Below, in pieces: positions 43,146 through 56,865 of a stretch of 64,000 nucleotides of DNA. Made by a program: the position numbers and the translations under genes. The DNA comes from Brachionus manjavacas (taxonomy: Eukaryota; Rotifera; Eurotatoria; Ploima; Brachionidae). The notes under the pieces were generated by a model. The model was not told where the DNA came from. It ran no database searches and was given only the letters and a program-made list of their open reading frames with translations. The stretch's first letter is position 1. Each line of letters starts with the position of its first letter. The stretch covers positions 6,152,501-6,216,500 of the forward strand of contig JAHQIY010000001.1 in NCBI GenBank assembly GCA_019054805.1, in the 5' to 3' direction.

Positions 43146-44580
43146 ACTTTTTAATCGAACATTACTATGATTCAAAAAAAAGCCTCTTCTTTACAAGATC
43201 CTTTAAATTATAGACCAATTAGTATAACGAGTTGTTTGGGAAAGCTCCTGGAACGCATAGTATTTTCAAGATTATACAATTATTTGGAACAAAATTCACT
43301 CCTTATCCAGGAGCAATCTGGATTTAGGAAACACCGGCGAACATCAGATAATCTTTACTTTTTGATTCAAAAAATTGTAGAGTCATTTAATAGAAAAAAA
43401 AGAGTTTGTGGCCTTTTTTTTGATATTTCTAAAGCCTTTGATAGGGTTTGGCATGAAGGTCTACTTTTTAAATTGATTAAAATGAATCCACCTCATTACT
43501 TGACTAACTGGATTAGATCCTTTTTAGATAGTAGGACATTTAGGGTGAATGTGAATGACTACTTGAGCGAAGAATATCAAATAACTGCAGGTGTTCCTCA
43601 AGGCTCAGTTATTAGTCCTCTTTTAATTAGCATTTATATTAAAGATATCCCTTAAAAAAAACAAAACAAATAATGAATACTCTCTTCTTTTTGCAGATGA
43701 TCTTGTTACTTTTTTTATTTACAACAAAAAGGGGAACCTAGAAAATAAGATAAATAAATACACCAACGAGCTAGAACAATGGCTAATTAAGTGGAAAATG
43801 AAGATGTCAGTTGAAAAGTCGTGTTCAGTAGTATTCTCTAAGTACAAGAAAGAAAGTGATAATCTAAACTTAAAAATCTATGGAAACAGAATAGTGAGCC
43901 AAAAAAAAATCAAGTTTCTTGGTATTAAATTTGATTCTAAGTTAAACTTTAATACACTAGTAGACGAAATTAAAGAACGCTGCAACAAAAGGCTAAGATA
44001 TTAGGCTAAGAGATTAAGATATTGTCAAACAAAAAATGGGGTCTTAAATGGGGTAAAAAGTTACAAGCAATGGTTCCTGGATAAGAATACAGCAGTCAGA
44101 TCTATCCTCAGATTAAAATATGATACTCCATCCAGCATCATGTATCAGGAGGCTTTTAATAAACTTAAATTACTAACAGTCTCAAATCGGCTTTTTGAGT
44201 TGAGTGAGAGATATGTTGGGACAGGACTGAGTCATTCTATTCAATTGGTTGTCAGACTGGTGGATGAATACAAAGCGGGTTTCGATTCAAGAAATATCGA
44301 ATACCCGACCCCATTGTGTAATTGCTACCTTACTATTTCCTCTTTTTTTCCTGAAACCTAAACTATGTAAACCTGAATGACCTAAAACTCTCATTATCAT
44401 ATATCTATTTTTTATTCCAGGTTATTAACTCTTACAAACTTTATTCATATTTTAATTTTTATTTTTTGATTTCATTTTACTTATTTTTTTTAATTTTTAA
44501 TTTTACTTAACTTAATTTTTTATTTTTTATTTTTATTCTAAAGGAGCTTTAGCTCGGTACAGTTAACAAATAAATAAAAT
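43146..44580 (+). mobile_element. LINE copy 1 of a head-to-tail pair
   Basis: It opens within the RT domain. 43167-43655 encodes YRPISITSCLGKLLERIVF, GLFFDISKAFDRVWHEGLLF and AGVPQGSVISPLLISIYI. After a frameshift, 43680-44000 has LLFADDLVTFF (catalytic box intact), then LEQWLIKWKMKMSVEKSC and IKFLGIKFDSKLNF. An internal deletion precedes the C-terminal block at 44140-44361 (NRLFELSERYVGTGLSHSIQ, then EYPTPLCNCYLTISSFF). The 3' UTR ends in GGAGCTTTAGCTCGGTACAG and AAATAAATAAAAT (to 44580). It is a broken copy. Confidence 0.9.
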
Positions 44581-45340
44581 AATAAAAATCGAAACCCTAA
44601 ATGAAATAAAGTTCTTAGGAATTAAATTTGATTCTAAACTAACCTTTTCTTCAATGATAGAAGAAATTAAAGAACGATGCAATTCAAGGCTAAACTTAAT
44701 CAAAATCTTATTAAATAAAAAATGGGGCCTTGACTTTAAAACTTTAGGAAATCTTTAAAAGTCTTTGATAGGATCTATCCTAGATTATTCTTTCCCTTGT
44801 CTTAACTCTCTTTTAGAAACTAATATAAAAAGGTTGGAAGTAATCCAAAATTCAGCAGTTCGTTCTATACTTAAACTAAAATATGAAACGCCTTCCAATA
44901 TTTTGCATCAGGAGGCCTTTAATAAACTTAAATTCTTAACTGTCTCGAATCGTCTTTTTGAGTTGAGTGAGAGATATGTTGGGACAGGACTGAGTCATTC
45001 TATTCAATTGGTTGTCAGACTGGTGGATGAATACAAAGCGGGTTTCGATTCAAGAAATATCGAATACCCGACCCCATTGTGTAATTGCTACCTTACTATT
45101 TCTTCTTTTTTATCCTGAACCGTCAGATATTTAAAAAAATGCGTTCTGTTACTCTCTATCTTAATTTATCTAATTTTAATTTTAATATTTCTCTATTTTT
45201 TAACTTATATTATTTTAACTTTATTATTTTCTTATTTCTTATTTTCTTTTACTTAGCCTTATTTTATTTTTTATTAAATTTTTTATTTATTTTTAATCTG
45301 AAGGAGCTTAAACTTGGTACAGATAAAAATAAAAAAATTG
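44581..45340 (+). mobile_element. LINE copy 2, 5'-truncated, joined directly to copy 1's tail
   Basis: It starts at IETLNEIKFLGIKFDSKLTF, inside the same domain as copy 1, immediately after copy 1's A-rich tail. An in-frame stop lies at about 44757, then 44765-45118 is open with CLNSLLETNIKRLEVIQNSA and the same C-terminal block as copy 1 (identical over a long stretch). Copy 2 keeps the segment deleted in copy 1. The tail is a mutated version (GGAGCTTAAACTTGGTACAG) ending in AAAAATAAAAAA. Confidence 0.9.
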
Positions 45341-46058
45341 CTTCATGCCAAAATTTTTTTGAAATAAAAAAATCAATTAACTTTTAGATATTCAGAATTT
45401 TTTTGAAAGAGATTTTTCTGTGTATAGCAACTCTGATGAATGTTGTTGGTATGAGGCTACATTTTTATTTTCTTGACGTTTTTTAGGCTTAAGCCACAAA
45501 TTTAGATTGCAATATTCAATGCTGCTTGTTGACAGAAAAATAATTAGCGTTACCATTTATGGTCGGCCGTAATTTTATTTCCTTATACACGATTTTTTTC
45601 ATTATAAAATACACACGATTTTGATTAGCTTCAGCAAGTCAATAAAATTATTATTATATCAAGTTATTATGCCAAACAAACTCTGAGGATTTAAAATTGC
45701 ATTTAAAACTAGGAATTATAAGCTTAAATCGAAAACTTTGTCTTCACCCGTTAACAGATGTAGATGTTTTAAAATCGCCTGGAAAATAAGAAAATTCTTT
45801 ATCCATGATTAAAAATTTCAAACCTAAATTAATTAAAAAAAAATTATTTAAATTAAAAAGAAAAAGTCGACTTTAAAAATAAAAATTCATAAGTTCAAAG
45901 TCGAGTTGGACTCTGACTTTAGCAGACTTTTAAATTAATTTTTGACTTTTGACATATTATATTTTTTGCATATTAAAGTTTTGAAATAAATTATTAAAAA
46001 AAATATTATTTTTCTGAATATTTATTTTATTAAAATCTTAATTTGAAAATTTTATAAA
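45341..46058. other. Intergenic, no gene seen
   Basis: AT-rich, with an AAGTCGAGTTGG / TCTGACTTTAGC stretch at 45895-45930 that belongs to the dispersed AAGTC-type repeat. No coding segment recognised. Confidence 0.45.
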
Positions 46059-46556
46059 TTAAAAAAAATTTAAATAGTTATTATTTAAGCATCCATACGG
46101 TTTATTTCTGACAAATTCACATCTGCGACTTCGATCGTCAAAAAAGACAAGTTCCCCTACAAAAGGACAAGCATAAGTTTTTCGTTGTCGGCCGTGAACA
46201 CAAGCATGAAAAACATCACAAAAAAATGTATCTCTAAAATGTCCAGTTGGCTTATTAATACAATTGAATCCAAGTCCACCGATCAAATTTTCTATTATTA
46301 TTTCCCCGGTAGGTGTCATTGTTTTTTGCTGAATGGGATAGGGAACTGAAGGCAAAAATGCCAAAATTGAATTTGGTTGGTTTACTGGTAAAATTTTCTG
46401 AGCCACAAAATTTGAATTTTTCACTGAATTTGTCTGATGTTTTGTTTGATTATGCACAAAATTGATTTTATAAGGTGAATTGTCGTTCAAATAGTGACTA
46501 GGAAAAGTCATAGCAAATTTTATTAAGACCAAGCTGATTATTAAAGTTTTGTTCAT
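46059..46556 (-). CDS. Secreted chitin-binding (peritrophin-A type) protein
   Basis: A 165-aa protein from ATG 46556; an upstream in-frame TTG is unlikely. A signal peptide (MNKTLIISLVLIKFAMTFPS) precedes a low-complexity Asn/Gln/Pro linker. The C-terminal part (about 108-160) is one type-2 chitin-binding domain (CBM14) with six Cys in the usual order: FNC, FFCDVFHAC, YACPF, then FDDRSRRCEF and YGC. The aromatic-rich F(F)D after the fourth Cys is typical. CBM14 proteins bind chitin in cuticle, lorica or gut lining; which tissue is unknown. The length fits a single-domain cuticle or peritrophic protein. It is intronless. Confidence 0.88.
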   Translation of the reverse strand: MNKTLIISLVLIKFAMTFPSHYLNDNSPYKINFVHNQTKHQTNSVKNSNFVAQKILPVNQPNSILAFLPSVPYPIQQKTMTPTGEIIIENLIGGLGFNCINKPTGHFRDTFFCDVFHACVHGRQRKTYACPFVGELVFFDDRSRRCEFVRNKPYGCLNNNYLNFF

Positions 46557-47435
46557 TTTGTTGTTGCATTTTATTATAAAAAGATACAAGGCTTTTATAG
46601 ACGAATGAAGTGCCTAAGCTTAAAATAGTTTGAATTGTGACCATAGACTAAAGACTAATAGTTTAATGAGTTGGGAGAATATTTTTTGGTTTTATTAGAT
46701 TAAAGACATTTATTAAGAAGAAATCACGAATCGAAAAGTTATTTATTAAATCAAATCAAATAAAATGAATTTATTAGGATTTAAAGGTTTATCTTTCCAA
46801 ATTTTACTTTATTATTTGGTGTGTTTAAAAACAATTTAATTAAATTAGAAACAGTTACTGATTTTAATACATCTTAATAAAAAATCCTTACTTTCTAGGT
46901 TAAATTGGTAATTTTTTAGATTATTTGCCTTATTTCACACTCCAATTCTTCAAAAAATTAAAAATTTTCATAATTTGATACAGGTTTTGAAGTAGAATTA
47001 TTTAAGACATTTTTTAATTACTTTTTTAAAATATCTTGAAATCTCTTGATGAAATATTAAGTTTTACTCATGATTGATGATTTTCTAGATAATTATTTTT
47101 TTTTACCATTCCAATAATATTTAATTCTTTAATTTAATTGAAACTGATGATGCAATTTGTTATAATAAATGATCATGATAAATTAAACTTTTAAAATTCA
47201 AAATAGGATTTTTTTTTCACCTTCGACAAAAAATTAGATTTTGTAACAATATTCTAATGTCATTACGGTTTAAATTTCCATTTCAAATAGTTTTCAAATT
47301 ATCCTTTTAATAATGTAATATAAATTTTTCTTTCAATTTCTAAGTTTTTTGGAATTAAATTTTTTTTTTAAATGTTATACAATTATATTAGTAATAAAAA
47401 GAAAATTATTAGTAATAAATTTTTTTTTATTTTTT
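46557..47435. other. Intergenic, no gene seen
   Basis: AT-rich DNA between the chitin-binding gene's 5' end and the terminal exon of the next minus-strand gene. It contains at least one promoter, but no recognisable motif. Confidence 0.45.
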
Positions 47436-47654
47436 CTAAGTTGCCTTGTTTGCGCTTAATAATTTGCTGTACCGGTGTAATTTGAATTTTTTGTTACTTA
47501 CATACATTTTCTCTACATACGATTTATCAGCACCAATGACCGAACTATCGTCATCCGTTTTTCTAATTTGAGTTATCATATTGTCATCTTTTTTCTTTAG
47601 ACTGAAAGAAAGGATGGAACTGAAAATATTTTCATAACTACCGAAGCCTTTACC
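47436..47654 (-). CDS. Terminal exon of an unrecognised minus-strand gene
   Basis: An open frame of 72 codons plus stop begins just after an AAATTGAG acceptor. It reads GKGFGSYENIFSSILSFSLK, then KKDDNMITQIRKTDDDSSVI, then GADKSYVEKMYVSNKKFKL. The sequence is of high complexity in an AT-rich setting and clearly looks coding. A possible 22-nt preceding exon sits at about 47720-47741 (TTTAG acceptor, CTG/GTAAAT donor) and would keep phase. Upstream, LINE debris begins at 47880, so the rest of the gene may be displaced beyond it or lost. I do not recognise the family. Confidence 0.45.
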   Translation of the reverse strand, partial: GKGFGSYENIFSSILSFSLKKKDDNMITQIRKTDDDSSVIGADKSYVEKMYVSNKKFKLHRYSKLLSANKAT

Positions 47655-47879
47655 CTCAATTTTATTTAGAATAAATTAAAAAAAATTGAATTATTGAAAA
47701 CCAATATTGACATTCAATTGAAAAAATTTACCAGATAAATTATGAACTCCCATCTAAAGTTAATTTTTATTTTAATTAATTTTCATATATATTTTTTAAA
47801 TTTAAAATTTTTGTGAATAAATTCTTTGTTTAAACTTGTTCGTAATTATAAATAAACAAATATAAAATTTGAATTTTCA

Positions 47880-48115
47880 AAAAAGGAACTCGAACAGAAG
47901 CTTTAAATTCCAGACCGGTATCGCTCACATCAATCGCTTGTAAAATAATGGAGAGAATTCTAAAGGAATCTATAATGGAACATCTCGAAAAAATAGATAA
48001 GTAGCGAGAGAACAGCATGGTTTTGTATCAAAAAAGTCTTGTCTAACCAACCTACTGGAAACTATTGACACAATAACGGAGGCTTTAAACCGCGGTTTCA
48101 CTTTGATAATTGAAT
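47880..48115 (+). mobile_element. LINE fragment, N-terminal RT region
   Basis: Translation gives NSRPVSLTSIACKIMERILK, then EHLEKIDK, a stop, EQHGFVSKKSCLTNLLETID and TITEALNRGF. This is the first part of a jockey-like RT domain (the YRPISLT, QHGF and TNLL motifs). It breaks off at about 48115, where a different LINE sequence starts. Confidence 0.8.
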
Positions 48116-50060
48116 TTGAGACGATCCTAGTCGCCCTGGCTATACCAACCTATGTGCCTCGAGTAAGGAATGGTCCTAATCCAAAGTGGTTTAACGCCAA
48201 TATCAAGCTGCTCACCAAGAAAAATACATAATCCACTGCCGGATTAGGTCAGCACCCAGCAACTCTGAACTGAAATAACTCTATGTCACGGTGTGCAAAC
48301 AAGTCAAGACAGAAATGCGCAGCGCTATGTTTAAGTACGAAGCATCGATTGTCAGGACCTGTAAGAGTCAGCCTAAGCTGCTTTATAACTGATGCCTGGG
48401 GACTAGCGCAAATCAGTCCCATATTCAAGAAAGGAAGCAGAAGCTCTCCACGTAACTAAAGACCTATATTCCTAACTTCGGTGCCTTGTAAGCTGATGGA
48501 GCGTATTGTGAGAGATGTCATGTTGGAGCACCTCTACAGCAACAACATTATCGCTTCTACAGCACGGCTTCGTCTTTAGAAAGTCAATTGTCACAAATCT
48601 TCTAGAGACTGTGGACCGCATTAGTGATGGCATCGACAACGGGTTTCATGTCCTCGTAGTGTTCCTTGACTTAACCAAAGCCTTCAACAGAGTTTGTCAT
48701 TCCTCTCTCAGAATTAAGTTGATCAAATGTGGCTTCTGTCTCAGAATAATCGATTGGATTAGCGACTTCTTGTCCGATAGGCAGCAGCGCGTTGTGATTG
48801 GGAAGCACAAGGCGGACTGGATTGATGTGATGAGTGGCGTCCCCCAAGGCAGTGTACTAGGACCTCTCCTATTTGTCATCTACATTAACGAAATGCCTGA
48901 AGCGGTAAGCCATCTGGTTAAGCTATTTGCGGACGACAGCAAGCTATTCGCCACAGTTCCTAGTAACAACGACCTCTTAATTCTTCAGATTGACCTCAAC
49001 GCACTCATGGAAAAGTCCTACACTTGGCGCATGCTCTTTAACGTCGACAAATGTAAGGTGATGGGCTTCAGCAGAACCAACGGGAAACAAATCAATTCTG
49101 AAGAAATCATGGGTGATTCCGAAGACAGCAGCACTCTGAAATATGTCGAAACCGAAAAAGACCTCGGAGTCACTTACGTGACCTGAAATTCTCCACCCAC
49201 TTTAGAATCTAGGCCAACAAGGCTACCGCCATCTTCGGACAGCTAAAGAGAACATTTAGGTACTGGACCGTCGACACGTGCAGGATCCTCTACTGTGCTT
49301 ACTTCAGACCCCAATTTGAGTATGCAGCAGCAGTCTAGTCTCCTCACAGCAAGAAGGACATCAAAATCCTCGAATCTTTGCAACGAAGGGTCACCAAGCT
49401 ATTGAGCTAATCTCCTCGCTGTCTTGGGACTCACGACACTTCAGGAGCGCCGTGTAAGAGGAGACATGATCCAGCTGTTGAAATTCTATCGCGTTGTCAA
49501 CGCTGTACGCTGGGTGAAAACTATGGAACACTGAAACTCTCTCTCGCAAGCAGGACCAGCCGGCAATATTAGTGGACACAGGAGAAGACTTTCTGGCCAA
49601 GTCACGACCAAATGTCTGCAGCGAGCTAATTTCTTCACCAACAGAGTCATCAATGAGTGGAACGCCTTGCCCCCCCGAGTTACTGAATCGATCTCGGTTA
49701 ACCAGTTCAAGAACCGCTACGATGCCTTCAAGTCGGTTTGTACTTCATAACTGGTTGACATCTCACCTATCTCTATATACAATCTTGTATATATTTATTC
49801 GAAATTTTCTATCTATAATTAAAATTGTAGCTATTTTTTCTGTAAATTTTTTCTTTTTATCTTTTTCTTTATTCGTAATGTTCCCTTTTAAACTTATGAA
49901 ATATCTGTAATGTCTCTATAAATTCTTTTTTTTTAATCAATCGTACCTATATATGAAGTTACTCATCTCTTATTAGTTTTTTATAATGTTGTATAATTAT
50001 TTAATTTATTTTTTATTAATTTCTTATTAATGACAAATTTATTATTATTATAATAATATT
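48116..50060 (+). mobile_element. Jockey-like LINE, broken, with long 3' UTR
   Basis: GC content is well above the surroundings. Frames carry NPKWFNANIKLLTKKNT (end of the endonuclease-to-RT linker), FKKGSRSSPRN, SVPCKLMERIVRDVMLEHLY, then an open RT stretch 48515-49186. That stretch has VVFLDLTKAFNRVCHSSLRI, MSGVPQGSVLGPLLFVIYIN and the intact FADDSKLF box. A stop at 49184-49186 and further breaks precede the C-terminal part (CAYFRPQFEYAAAV at 49300). The 3' UTR (about 49760-50040) contains the stretch duplicated at 19800-19965 and ends in TTATTATTATAATAATATT. Confidence 0.88.
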
Positions 50061-51249
50061 CATGGACTTCACCAAAGCGTTTGATAAAATGTTGCATAGA
50101 GCTTTATTAAAGAAGATAGAACTTTATGGATTCGATGATATGCTAGTAAATTAGATTAAAGATTATTTGACTGGACGTAGGCAAAGAGTGGTAATGGGTG
50201 AAGAGTTGTGACACTGGTTGGATGGAATTAGTGGAGTGCCACAAGGCTCAGTGCTCGGTCCCATATTGATTGTAGTTTTTATAAACGATATGCCTGAGGT
50301 TGTAAAATGCCTTTGTAAGCTTTTTGCAGACGACACTAAGTTAATTTCGATTATAAAAAATCCACTTGACCTAAAAAGTCTCCAAAATGATGTGGATAGA
50401 CTGGTAGAATGGTCAAATGTATGGTTAATGAGTTTTAATGAGGAGAAGTGTATAGCCATGGTGATCAACAACAAACATTTTAATATTAACATTACAATGA
50501 ATGGTAAGCCACTAGAAAGTACTGATAAGGAACGTGATCTGGGCTTTGTCCTTTTTTCAAAATTGAAATGGGGCCAACAAGCCACGTTAGCTGCGAAAAC
50601 GAGGCTGTTTTCGCAGCTAACTGTCCTCTGGCAGCTGAGCAAGACTTTCAAGTTTTTGTATAAAAAGTCGTTTAGATCACTTTATATTATATTTGTAAGA
50701 CCGCATTTAGAATATGCAATAGCAGCTTGGTACCCTCACAACAAAAAAGAGATAAAGATACTAGAAAAAGTACAGATTAGAGCTACAAAACTTGTTAAGA
50801 GCATAAAAGAACTTTCTTATGAAAAAAGACTAGAAATTTTGGACCTATCGACCCTCCAATAGAGAAGAGAGAGAGCTGACTTAATCTAGTAAAATTTCGA
50901 AAGGATTGAGCATTATTGACTGGCACAACCCGAACAAGCTCACTAATTCACTATCAATTGAAGGCCCAGCTAAAGGTATACGGGGAGGAAAGCACAGGTT
51001 AGCGAAACAACTCACAAGGATCAGTCAAAGAGAACACTTTGTCGAATAGAGTGGTAGACAATTGGATTCGATTGACGACTGACATAATTTCAGTAGACAC
51101 CAAGAAAAGCTTTAAAAAGAAAATTGATGATTTTTTCAACTCAAAAAAGAAATAAACATATTTAGTTATTTGTACTCGTTTTAGCCATAGTGAGACTCTA
51201 GTGTCTTGCTCTACAGGATAAAACCTGTCGTAGCCTATTATTATTATTA
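50061..51249 (+). mobile_element. Second jockey-like LINE, 5'-truncated, fused to the tail of the preceding one
   Basis: It begins at MDFTKAFDKMLHRALLKKIE immediately after the triplet tail of the previous element. A stop at about 50154 precedes the main frame 50218-50862, which has ISGVPQGSVLGPILIVVFIN, an intact FADDTKLI box, MSFNEEKCIAMVINNKH and FVRPHLEYAIAAWYPHNKK. Stops break the C-terminus. The tail has AGAC/GTCT and CTACAGG/CCTGT-c-GTAG hairpins (51193-51233), then CCTATTATTATTATTAA. Confidence 0.88.
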
Positions 51250-53507
<2,258 letters not shown>

Positions 53508-54410
53508 ATTTTTTTATATAAAACAGTAAAATTTTATAAATATTTTCTTAATGAATAAAATTTAGAAAACGCATTAGATGAATGCAAAAAAAAATTAAAA
53601 ATTATAATTCCAAATTTCTTAGAAATTTGATAAAACACTTTTGTCGAAAGATTTTTTCTACCTCTTTATTTTTTTATAGTCAATTTATAATTTTTTTTTT
53701 ATTTTTAACTTTATTACAAATAAAATTTAATCTAAAACAAGCACTAAGTCTTACAATGGTAGCTAAAAAGAGTTACTTAGAAATCTATTTTAAAAAAATA
53801 TTAAATAATTAATAATACTAAAATCATCAGGTTTCGATTTAAAAAAAGTATTCTTGTATCCTGCCAACCTGTTTTTTGATAAGTATTCGAGAATACTTAT
53901 TTATGTATTCATTCCGAAAAATTTTAATGTCGAAAATACTTACCATGTATTCGAAATACTTCCGATGTATTCGAGAATACTTTTGATCTATTTGAGAATA
54001 TGAATTCAAGGAAAAAAATTTTTGTACGTGGAAAAGACCATATTATTTTTATGCCAAATTTTTATATTATTAAATAAAAAAAATATTGCTGTTTGAAGTC
54101 AGTTTAAAGGTTTTTAAAAACAAAAGAAAAATTTTAAAGGCTAAGTTTTTATTAAATTTATCAAATTACATTTATAAAAAAAAATCAAAATACAATTTTT
54201 TGGTTTGAAATGGAAAAATAAAGAGAAATAAACTTTTTATTTTGTTATTATTATTATATAAAAATTTAAAAAAAAAAAATTTAAACATGATCAATTCTTA
54301 TATATTTTCTAACCTGTCTATGCTTTTGACCTAAAATGATGCCAGACAGACAATCAAAGGCAATGATCACTTAATTCAGATTATGCCAGTCAGCTTGGCA
54401 AAGCCTATTA
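53508..54410. other. 3' flank of PHOX2-like gene; palindromic TATTCGAGAATA repeat
   Basis: AT-rich. At 53870-54000 the palindrome AAGTATTCGAGAATACTT and imperfect versions (GTATTCGAAATACTTCC, GTATTCGAGAATACTTTTG) recur at about 20-40 bp intervals, a small cluster of diverged repeats. No coding sequence recognised. Confidence 0.5.
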
Positions 54411-55086
54411 CAGTCAATCCTCGATATAACGAGCAAGTTGGGCGAAAATTTCGTTGCTCGTTATATCGAAATTGCATTGAAAAAGATGGGCAAAAAAATT
54501 TTTTTTCAAAATGTTTATTGGTAAAAAAATAAGTAAAAAAGGAAAAAAAATACAAAATTATTGTTTTTTTACAAAATCTTTAATAGATGTTTGTTTGGTA
54601 TTACATTTTTCAATCACAATATTTTCAATATTAAACAAAAAATCAACTATTTTTGAGAAATCTTGGTTTTTATTCAAAAAAAAATCTTTTTTATTATTTC
54701 AACTTTTGTTTCAAGTGAAATACACTTTCTTTTTTTTTGGTTAAGATTGGACATTTTTTATAAACAATTAGATAGGAAATGTTTTCTGGTGATTTATAGT
54801 TATTCATGAAGATAAGTTAATTGTTGTATTTTTATTTTTTTTTAATATAAAAAGTGTGAAAAAATTTCTTTTGTTCAAGCTCGTTATAGGAAGTTTTTAT
54901 TCTTAAGAAAATGATTAAGCGGTATTTCATTATAAGCTCGTAATATCAAGTTTTCGTTATATCGAAACTCGTTATATCGAATTAATTTTTATATCTTTTT
55001 CTATAGCTCGTAATCGGTTCTAGCCAAGTTGCTCGTTATAAAGGGTTTCTCGTTATATAGGGTCTCGTTATACGGAGGATTGACTG
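54411..55086 (-). mobile_element. Tigger-type element, second copy, minus orientation, deleted
   Basis: The ends CAGTCAATCCTCGATATAAC and GGAGGATTGACTG are inverted repeats flanked by TA (54409-54410 and 55087-55088). CTCGTTATA motifs recur in both arms, as in the copy at 3585-4604. The antisense of 54560-54740 corresponds to the C-terminal coding tail of that first copy (ending in a DFVKK motif). It is shorter than the first copy and has no transposase core. Confidence 0.85.
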
Positions 55087-56449
55087 TACTTATTATCAAT
55101 TGAAGCATGAATATGACGCATTCAAGTTTAAAAAACAAAAAATATAAAAGCTGTAATGTATCAAATGTATCATTTGAAACGAACTTCACAACCCACTTAC
55201 TATTTCAGCGAAAGTTCAATTTTTTAAAATCTTTATCTTACCTAATTTTGACTTTGATTTCTATTTTCATTGGAAATGCTCTATAAGTTAGCAAAAAATT
55301 ATTAAATTTTTTTATTTTACTTTTATAGTTGAAAGCCAACACCTTTAAAGTAAACAATTTTTTCAAAAATATTTGAAAGAATGATTACCTTTTATTTTGA
55401 ATCTTTGTTTTTAATCAATTCAGCTTATATTTAAAAGAGAAACAAATTAAAAAAAAATGCTTTGTGATCTAAATATCAACAAATTGAATATCTGGTTGAT
55501 AAATTTTTTTTAAATGATCAAAGCTTTTTTTAATTCTTGATTTAATTTAAAATTTTTAAAGAATACTTTCATACTTAATTTAAATAAATGAAGTTTTAAA
55601 AAGTCTAAAAGATGATGATTTATTTTGATATAAAAATTATTTCTTTACTTGAATTAAAAAAATAAAAGCTAAAGATTTTAGTTTTAAAAACAATTAAAAC
55701 TAAACATTCAATGCATAATGCAACCCATTTAATTCCAATGTAATAAGATTCTAAAAGTTATTGTAATTTATTAATTTTTTGAGTAGATTTGAAAAATCGC
55801 ACTTTTTTAATGCTTTTTCAAAATTGTATCAAATTTTTTAATTAAAAGACGAAATGACTTATTGTATTATAAAATACAAAAATATGATATATCTCGCATA
55901 TATCTATAAAATAAGCATGTCAAAAAATTATCATAAATTTAAAATAACGAGCAAAGTAAGATTTACGAAGCAAATTTCAATGCTCAAACTATTGCGTAAT
56001 TTCATTTCCTTGTAATATAAAAAATGATGATTTTTTTTTTTCAATGTTTTATAAAGCTATTGAATATTTAATCCTCCTAAATAATGCATTTAAAATATTT
56101 TAAGAATATTTCAAAATTGAAATTTGATTAGAAATTTTACTGAAAAAAGACAAACATTTTTACCAATTTAAATGTTCATTCAATTATTAATTTTTTTAAA
56201 TCAATAATCCTTCGAATAATAACAAAAATTCTGAAGATTTTTTTCGATTCATTGCAATAAGCGACAAGACTTTTAATGAGACAAGCAAATAATGGTCATT
56301 TTAAAAAAATTTAGGTTGAGTATTAATAATTGAAAATTTTGATTTTAAATTTAGACTGTTGAAATTAAATTAAAAATAAATTATTTCAAATCCTTTATTT
56401 AAACACAAAATATTAAAATAATAGACTAAAAAACATTTTCAGTAAAATA
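55087..56449. other. Intergenic, one dispersed repeat copy
   Basis: AT-rich, no gene recognised. 55725-55830 is a copy of the 'TTTAATTCCAATGTAATAAGATT ... GAAAAATCGCACTTTTTTAATGC' repeat found also at 24395-24475. Confidence 0.5.
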
Positions 56450-56865
56450 TTAATCATTAAATTCTCTTCTTATTTGAATGATTGCACAACACGGACATAC
56501 TAAAATAGAGTATTATTGATTTTTTTTAATTTGTATAATGATAACTTACGATAAGAAATGCACAAGTCTTTGCAACATCCACCTTCGATGCCTCTTTTCC
56601 CACGCACCGCATTTCTGAGACAACACAGAGTACATGGAAATAAGATACAATGAATGCAAGACATCAAGGTTCCTTCTCCTGCATCTTGTGAAGCGCAATA
56701 TGAATAGCAATTCGGACAAAAATAAGCACATAAACAGTCCGAACAATTGTCACAGCATCCGAAAAGACTGTGTCGGAATTCGCCTGGATTTGGTTGATGG
56801 TATACTCTAAAAAAATTTATTTTTTAAATATGATTTTTTTGAATATCTTCTACTTACACTGCCAT
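56450..56865 (-). CDS. PLAC8-family Cys-rich protein, three exons
   Basis: Minus-strand exons 56865-56858 (eight coding bases, ATGGCAGT), 56806-56550 and 56499-56450; introns are 51 and 50 nt and phases fit. The 104-aa product starts MAVVYHQPNPGEFRHSLFGC. It continues with CSDCLCAYFCPNCYSYC, then LMSCIHCILFPCTLCCLRNA, the basic VRGKRGIEGGCCKDLC segment and CPCCAIIQIRREFND. This is the PLAC8 order, distinct in sequence from the 25-kb member. Such proteins are small, Cys-rich and often membrane-associated. No enzymatic residues are known for the family. Confidence 0.88.
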
